64,000 nucleotides of DNA from Thamnidium elegans (Eukaryota > Mucoromycota > Mucoromycetes > Mucorales > Mucoraceae): contig JAIXMG010000030.1 in NCBI GenBank assembly GCA_025201345.1, forward strand, positions 310,001-374,000, read 5' to 3'. A program made the translations under genes and the position numbers. Numbering within the stretch: the stretch's first letter is position 1; each line of letters starts with the position of its first letter. This document shows, in pieces, positions 57,212-64,000 of the stretch. The notes under the pieces were generated by a model. It did not search any database. It was given only the letters and a program-made list of their open reading frames with translations, and was not told where the DNA came from.

Positions 57212-59287
57212 ATGCATACATTACAAACGCATACAGTAGAAGGTAACATATAAAATAGACCCATTGGCAAAAGTTTATACAAGAACATACAGATTTTGTT
57301 TTCTGACATTTTATTTTATATAAAAAAAAAAAGGTTACTCATATCTCAAAAAACCTACCTTCTTGGGTAGTGTATGGATTTATACGAAAGAACAGCTCGT
57401 TTGGCCTGATGTACTTCGTTGGAAAGGATCTGTAAATAAACATTGTGGCTTTGCAAATATAAAAAAGTGCATAATTTAACTAGAGTACATATATTTAGGT
57501 TTTGTTACCTACACTACCAGGTGTACTTGCCATGACAACCGTTTCTTGTTTAGTTTGTTTATTTCACGTCACATTCGAAGTATCTATTAGTATTCCTGTA
57601 TCTGTATGTAAGTAACAACAAAACAAAAAAAAAAGTTTTTTATTACCCTTTTTCCTTTTTTCCCTACACCCCCCTAAAAATGATCTAGGTCTTTTTTTGT
57701 TACACGATACTAATATAATTTTTTTAAAATGAGTGCAGTGGGTACAGTCTCAGTTGCATTAGGTTTATTATTAGCATTCCGTGTCAATACAGCTTACGAT
57801 AGATACTGGGAAGGCAGAAAGTTAATTCAAACAGTTACTGCTACAATTCGAAATGTAGCTAGACAAGTATGGATCAATATTCCTGAAGAGACCGAACAAG
57901 ATCATTTAGAGAAAATGCGCTGTATCAAACTTTTATTGGCCTTTTTCGTTGCCACCAAACATCATCTCCGCCATGAATACGGTATTCATTATAAAGATCG
58001 TAAAGTATATGCAATCGCGTCATAATGATGTAATATGTTTATATTTTAACTCTTTTTTTTTTTTTTTGCACGTAGTTGAAGTTTTGTTACCTCCTAAATG
58101 GGAACCTGCAAGTGTTTCTAAAAACAAGACCTCTGAAGCACATCCTGAATTAGTAAAGAAACCAATGACTTCACCCTCCATCCATATCGATTTAGAAAAT
58201 GACGATGAAACTAGACAAGGACCAGGAGAAGAAGCAGATGGTACGACAAAACCTGCTCTTAAAAAGAAATTTCATATTTTATCTCAAGCACCCGCAGTAA
58301 TGGTATCGCTTACTGATTCAATCAAACCAAAGAGCCATGGCAACTATATGGAATCTGATGATCCTACACATATCTCCAATGTACGTCGTTCCTTAATCGA
58401 ACAAGAATTTCCCAACTCAACCATGCCTCAAATGTCTACAGCTGCTTTAAAGAATTCTATCCCAGGTTCCGGTGATAGTCGTCGTACACTTTCTCGTGAA
58501 GAATATGGTAGTGGATTATTAGACGAATCTGTTAATTTATTACCTGAACAAGCTGTACATGATTATGGTTCATCATCGGGTATCCGTAGCGTTCCTAATA
58601 GTAAATCTGATCATATCAAACATAGATTCCTCGGACAACATCGTAAATCGATCAAGAGACGATTAGATCATTCTGAATTCACCAGTGAAGAAGATTTACC
58701 TTATCAAGGTGATTCTGACTTGTCATTACCTCTTGAAATTTTATTCCGTGTTGCGTTATATATCAATCAAGCCAAAGCTGCAAATAAGATTGAATCTACT
58801 TTGGTTTCAGTAACGACTAGTTCCATTGATATATTGGTCAATTCACTTACTGCTTTTGAAAGAATTGTGCATACACCTATTCCTAAAGCTTATAACATTC
58901 ATTTGTAAGTATATCGTCCTTTTTGTAATAATTGACTTTATTAATTATTATTTTTACGGGTAGAAAACAAGCTGTGGTCATGTACATTTTCTTTTTACCT
59001 TTTGCTCTCGTTGATACAGTAGGTTGGCTTGTTGCACCTATTGTAGCTATCGTTTCATTTACATTGTTTGGTATTGAAGCCATTGGTTCAGAAATCGAAA
59101 ATCCCTGTAAGTTTTTAATTGTGTGACATAAACAAAAAAAAATACTAATTATAAAAATAAAATAGTTGGTTACGATGACAACGATTTACCACTTAACAAA
59201 TACTGTGAAGAATTAAAAAAGGAAGTTGAATTTATTATTTATCATATTCCATCTCGTTCTACCAGTATTTTACTCGATGGTCACTAA
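57212..59287 (+). CDS. Bestrophin-like (UPF0187) anion channel protein
   Basis: Seven exons (57212-57242, 57334-57431, 57499-57607, 57739-57999, 58076-58904, 58964-59106, 59166-59287) give 530 residues. Start MHTLQTHTVEGYSYLKK; then VWPDVLRWKGSVLLPTLPGV, membrane segment VLAMTTVSCLVCLFHVTFEV, ALGLLLAFRVNTAYDRYWEG (family hallmark), LLAFFVATKHHLRHEYG and DLEVLLPPKW. A Ser/Lys-rich, probably cytosolic insert of about 200 residues precedes LEILFRVALYINQAK, IPKAYNIHLKQAVVMYIFFL and the end FGIEAIGSEIENPFGYDDND. Bestrophin-type pores carry chloride or other anions. The exon 3/4 junction uses GTAAGT and TGCAG, not the in-frame ATG at 57729. Converges on the AIR-like gene with 25 bp between stops. 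Confidence 0.85.
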
Positions 59288-59312
59288 ATAAAACAATAAA
59301 AAATATCTTTAT

Positions 59313-61174
59313 TTATCTTCGATTGTAACCTCCATGGTATTTAGATGTTCTTTTAGAATAAGCACCTGAATCACTTTTAGTTAAATCAATGATACCAGAA
59401 GAGCTAGGTCTTGGAAGTTCATCACTACCACCTCCACGAGGAAAATCGCCATCATAATTTTGTTGTTGACGTTTTTTGTTCAAGTTAACAGTACCGGACC
59501 GAGTAGGTTGAGGTAGTGAACTATTAACCGCCTTCCAATTATTATTTCCTGATTTACCAGCATAATCAAAGTTCTTCTTCTTTTTTTCGTTTACGAAAAA
59601 AGTATCTAGTCCACTTGATCTAGAGTCTTCGACTAAATCAGTTCGATGACGTTTACCTCCTGCGTTATTATCCTTGTACGAATTAGGAGGAGCATTGCTA
59701 CTTTTGTACGATTTTTTATCATTTTTGTTGCTGTTGTATCTGTCATTATTATTGTTGTATCGGTTTCGATTACTGTAATCGTCTTCTCCATATCTTCTTT
59801 TTTTATTAGCGTGATCATGATACCCTCCTCCTCCTCTATCGTTTCCACCACGAGGACTATTATCTCTGCTACTATCTGACCATCTTTGATGACTACCAAC
59901 AGTTCCAAACGAAGAAGCCGTATTCTTCATTGTCTTTTTAGGATCAAATCTACTTCCAGATGAAAGACTGAGTTGAGAAAATACGGAAGGCATTGTTGTT
60001 AAATATTTAGGAAGCATAGAACATTCGTCACCATAATGCCCTTTAGCTGTACAATAATAGCAATAAGCTGTAGGCTGTTTACGTGCAGGTACTTCATTTT
60101 CGTAAACGTGTAATAAACTAGGACAATTCTAGTTTTATGTGATATGTTAGTTTTGAATACACAAATATATATATATATATATTACCAAAGCATTATGATA
60201 TGAAATTTGACAAATTCGACAGCATTTTGTCTCACGTGGGTTTGTACAATCCTAAAAAAAAAAAAAGTCGAGATGAACACTGTATCATTTCATATAGGTA
60301 TATATACTTATATCGCTTACAATTTGGTTATGGCCTCTCATTTTACAGTTAGCGCAGTATCTGGCACCAACACATCTATTATCAGCATGTCTAAGACCAC
60401 CACAATCTGAACACTACAACAAACAAAGTGTTACTCTCGCTATAACGTGCATATATATATATATATATATTCGTTGACAGTTACCAATTTACAATCCCTA
60501 CGATCATGACCGGGTTGATGGCACGCAAAGCAAACTCTAATTGGCTTCGTATACCTTACTTTACTCTGATGCTTAGAAATCTACGAAAAACCCAAAAATT
60601 AATTTCATTATCGTAACAACGTTTTTACATGTATCATTTACTTGATCGTCAATTAAATCTTGTAACTTGGAATTCAACTCTGCTTCTTCTTCATCTGTTT
60701 CTTCATCATCCATATAATGCTTATCATTTAAATTAATATACCTAGTGACTGGTAACTGGTCTTCAGGAGTAGATGGATCATGAGGTACACCGATATCATC
60801 TTCATCATCGTCGTCAGAATCCTGTTCACTTATTTGTAACTCTTGTGAAGCAGAAAACTTTTGTTGACTTGTCGATTTTTCTGCTGTTGTTGTTGGTGGT
60901 GCCACAGTAATTTCTGGTTTTTCAATAATGGGTGTCTTTTTTTTAAATTGAACCATGCTCATTATTTTATCTTCAAGATCACTATCCATGTCACTTTTTT
61001 TTTTTTTTTTTTTTTTTGGTTTTTAATTATGCAACTTTATTTTTTTTTTTTTTTTTCTTTTATAATATATTTTGTCTCCATGTACCTGGAATGTCCTTCA
61101 TCGTCATCAGCATGAAGGTCTCTGTCACCGTATTGACGTAATAGTTCTAACTCATCCTCATCATCACTAAACAT
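59313..61174 (-). CDS. AIR1/AIR2-like zinc-knuckle protein (TRAMP complex)
   Basis: Six exons (61086-61174, 60642-60993, 60485-60580, 60321-60413, 60186-60251, 59313-60128) give 503 residues. Five CCHC knuckles in series: CFACHQPGHDRRDC, CSDCGGLRHADNRC, CANCKMRGHNQIDC, CRICQISYHNALNC and CYYCTAKGHYGDEC. Five knuckles is the Air1/Air2 arrangement; those proteins bridge RNA and the Trf4 poly(A) polymerase for nuclear exosome decay. The acidic N-terminus (MFSDDEDELELLRQYGDRDL) and a long Arg/Gly/Asn-rich C-terminal tail are as expected. The start at 61174 lies before a 100-nt homopolymer-rich intron; the second ATG at 60989 would lose the acidic start. Shares a 209-bp divergent promoter with the NUP88 gene. 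Confidence 0.87.
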
Positions 61175-61383
61175 TTCTCTTGTTTTTAAAAAAAAGGTCT
61201 ATCTAACAGAAAAAAAGCAAAAGTTTTTTTTGCTCTCACACTTTTTTTTTTTTTTTGGTTAAAAAAAAAAGAAAAGCCTGTCACAAAAAAAAAAGCGGCA
61301 ATTTAATAACGCGCGAAAGGTTTACTCTTTAAACAACTTTTTTTTTTCTTTTTCTTTTCTCACATAAAACAACAACAACCAAA
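61175..61383. promoter_or_regulatory. Short divergent promoter, AIR-like and NUP88-like genes
   Basis: 209 bp made of A- and T-runs with CACATAAAACAACAACAACC just before the NUP88 ATG. It must hold both promoters. Confidence 0.5.
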
Positions 61384-64000
61384 ATGAATTACGTACAAGA
61401 TAGTTGGCTTGATAGCCTTGTCAAACATTCTATTTTTGACTTGACTCAACAAGAGAAACAAAATCTTACTTACTTGAAAGAAACTCAAACACGTCAACAA
61501 CCTGTTATTGATTTTGTACTTCAACACCATAACAGAATTATCGCTCAAAGAGAAAACGATCTGTTTGTAGCCATTGGTTCTCAAATTCGTGTTATTAACT
61601 TGACCGAGTTTAAAGACGCTTGGATGGAAGCTTTAAAAGAAGCTAATGAAGAGCGCTTGGAATTAACTGATAACTGGATTCATTCTGTTCCTTACAAAGT
61701 ATATATAGAGAAGAACGACTACATATAAGCTCGTATAACTAATTTTGATGTAAATAATAGGTATTGGATACACCGGAAATCAACTTTTATATTGATGCAT
61801 TATTACCAAACAGTAACGGAAGACTTTTATCTGTCGCTGGTCAATCTCAGTTAGTCATTGTTTGTTTACCAAGACAAGGCTTTTCGGATGTTTCTCTTTC
61901 ACGCAAGAAAGTGGATTGTCGTACTTTATCTATCGGTACTAAATATTATAGTACCTATAAGAATGAGGTACTTAAAGCACAGTGGCATCCACTAAGTGAA
62001 ACACGTACTCATATTGTTGTACTTGGCAGTGATAATACTTTACGGTAATTCTTTTTATTTTTTTCATTATTTGTACTTACACTAAACACCTCTTCCCCCC
62101 CTTTTTTTTATATGTGTGCGCAGTATGTTTGACATCAGTAAAGATATTGATGAACCAGAACAAGTATTTGATTTATCACCAATTTCCACCCAAAAACCAG
62201 TTACAACAACAACAACACGCGGTGGATTTTCTTTTGACGATGATGATCATAACGGAGAAGAAGACGCTGTAACATTTTCAGTTGGTGGTACCAGTCAAGA
62301 CCAAAGTGGCTGGGAGCCATTTACCATCTTTTACGGACTTCGTAACGGTCACTTGTACTCCATATGTCCTGTCATCCCTTTCAAATCGACTATTCGTCGT
62401 AATCATCTCGAAACACTTTCTTGTCTCTCTCGTGTTAAATACGAACAATCCAAGAATACCAACAAACCTCTTTCCATGTTGTTTAAACTTCACAGTGATT
62501 GGATCCATTATTTATTTGAGTCCGCTAGAATTGCGCAAAACTTGGTTAACGATGCATTGACCGTAACCAGTTCAAAGGATCATATGCCTTATGCTGTCAA
62601 AAGACAAGGCCCCTTCTTGATCAATCATGCTGTCTCTCTTACAAATGGAATTCAAGTCACGGATATCTTGTACGTTACTGTGGATGTGATCAATATGGTT
62701 GCTTTGGCTCTGAATAATGGAACTGTACAGAATTATATTATTGGAAGTGAAATTGATGCTCAGTGGCAATTACCTGTTACAAACACTCAACACGCCTGGG
62801 AAAAGGAGGTAACGAACAAACAAAAAAAAAAAAGATCATATAATTTACATATACTGATGTATCACTTTCATCAAAGTTGGCCTTGTTGTTATCAGACTCG
62901 GATTTCCTTCCTAGAGCTTCATTATATGAAACAATCAACCTGAACTCTGGTCACTTACCACCTTTCCAACGCGTCAGTTTAACCCACGACCCATTATACA
63001 ACGACACTTACTACGCATACCATGCCGGTGGCGTTCACGTCATCTCTACCAACCAATGGATCCAACAACTTGTTAAACTCAACCAAAATATTGAAAACGG
63101 AGTCCAATCCGAACAAGGCATTTCAGATTGGTTAAATCAAAAGCAAACGTCCAAAGTTAGATTACTTGTCAACTCATCACCATTTAAAGATGGATTTGTA
63201 CCTATTGTCGGTTTGGTTTTGATTACTGATATTTATTTATCTTATTCATTACTTTGTTTAACTGATGATTACCGTTTAGTTCCTCGAGATTTAAGTATGC
63301 GTCGTGAATTAAGTAAGAATGACGGATCTGAAAAGGAAGCCATTCGACAACAATTAAAATCCGTTGCAGGAGATTCCGAAACCGGTTATCAGCCTCTTTT
63401 ATCATTACCTGCATTCCAAATGTCAACTCAACTTGATAATTTACCAAAGCAACCCAAGATTGTCGTCCCTGCTAATATGGGTGGATCTAAAGAACTTGTG
63501 ATTACAGACGAATCTCTTTTATTCTTTTCTAAATCATCTGAACAATTCCGTAACGAAACCTTTGAACTCAAGAAGGCCGCTATTACAATCGATAAGCGTT
63601 TAACCATGCAACAAAAGGAATTTGAAAGACAGGTTTCTACTTTAAGAGATTTATATGATCGTTTACAACTTGTTAAATCAAATGATGCTAAGGCTGCACA
63701 AGAAAAGAAATTAAAGGAACTTCATCAAACACATGCTAAATTACGTTTAAGAATTGATGAACAGTTACATAAATTAATGAATACCTATCAACCTGATTTA
63801 TCTAATGAAGAAAAGGAATGGGTAAACAGGTTAGAAGATCTTTCTAAGCAAATTGATGGTGATTCTGGTTATGTTGCTCGTATTGAACAGGTAAAAAAAA
63901 AGAAGAAGATATGTGTGTATCTTTAACAGTAACTTATTTTTATTTTTTTAGTTGCGATCTCAATTTAAACAACTTGAAGTCAGTAACGAACCTGTCAAGA
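61384..64000 (+). CDS. Nucleoporin NUP88/Nup82-like, 5' part (runs off the window)
   Basis: Exons 61384-61698, 61761-62044, 62124-62808, 62877-63890, then 63952-64000 continuing outside: at least 782 residues. The N-terminal half reads as a beta-propeller: QHHNRIIAQRENDLFVAIGS, LLSVAGQSQLVIVCLPRQGF, VLKAQWHPLSETRTHIVVLG then SDNTLRMFDIS, and WEPFTIFYGLRNGHLYSICP. LKAQWHPLS..HIVVL..DN.LR is the Nup88/Nup82 pattern. Helical coiled-coil sequence follows from about residue 640 (KKAAITIDKRLTMQQKEFER, LRDLYDRLQLV). It anchors mRNA-export nucleoporins at the cytoplasmic face of the pore. Residues 62-90 of exon 3 are Thr/Asp-rich and non-conserved. Confidence 0.85.

Noticed and set aside
57013..57309. 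98-codon minus-strand frame
   Set aside because: Overlaps the first exons of the bestrophin-like gene, low-complexity K/R run, no family features.
57729..58025. Bestrophin-like gene starting at the in-frame ATG 57729
   Set aside because: Upstream exons encode the conserved N-terminal segments VWPDVLRWKGS and the first membrane helix, in phase via TGCAG.

Overview
This window looks like nuclear DNA from an early-diverging filamentous fungus, most likely a Mucorales-type zygomycete. It is strongly AT-rich, with many short GT-AG introns (about 45-100 nt) full of T-runs and A-runs. Gene content is eukaryotic: autophagy, TRAPPII, Rab GDI, nucleoporin, TRAMP zinc-knuckle protein, mitochondrial carriers, P450s. 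The genus call is inference; no marker gene is present. Coding models were rebuilt by hand, joining exons so that reading frame, splice signals and family motifs agree.

Layout. 0.2-5.8 kb is accessory DNA: rearranged copies of an unrecognised multi-exon family and a terminal-inverted-repeat element. 6.8-14.9 kb: an APC-type permease, an orphan 100-aa gene, then a compact leftward run of ATG16 (with WD40 repeats), a Trs65-like TRAPPII subunit and a Pcl-type cyclin. 15-20.7 kb: a tandem duplication of a P450 gene with a mosaic of identical and diverged patches. 20.8-32.5 kb: a PABP-like protein (3 RRMs, His/Gln-rich linker, MLLE domain), an ATG1-type kinase, a Zn2Cys6 factor, a mitochondrial carrier and an IKS1-like kinase. 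32.8-38 kb is a graveyard of decayed repeats (another relic of the 5'-end family, a Tc1/mariner scrap, unknown decayed ORFs) surrounding one intact ethylmalonyl-CoA-decarboxylase-like gene. 38.4-44.3 kb: a TMEM184/OSTalpha protein, a zinc alcohol dehydrogenase, a UPF0303 protein and a carrier gene with micro-exons of 6 and 12 nt. 45.3-47.2 kb: a second, nearly identical copy of the TIR element plus an intact related ORF. 47.7-64 kb: Rab GDI, a universal-stress protein, a secreted Shewanella-like phosphatase, three tandem cysteine-rich membrane-anchored proteins of unknown function sharing one promoter palindrome, a bestrophin-like channel, an AIR1/2-type zinc-knuckle protein and the 5' part of NUP88/Nup82, which runs off the window.

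Most genes are unrelated housekeeping loci; I see no single pathway cluster. The least explained local system is the cysteine-rich trio at 52.5-55.4 kb with its conserved AAATGTAAC-N12-GTTACATTT promoter element. Next is the dispersed family with WGP / GD..C..DLR motifs. Three otherwise sound genes (ATG16, the carrier at 28.5-29.5 kb, the alcohol dehydrogenase) each show a single-base frame break beside a short A/T run, which may be consensus error.
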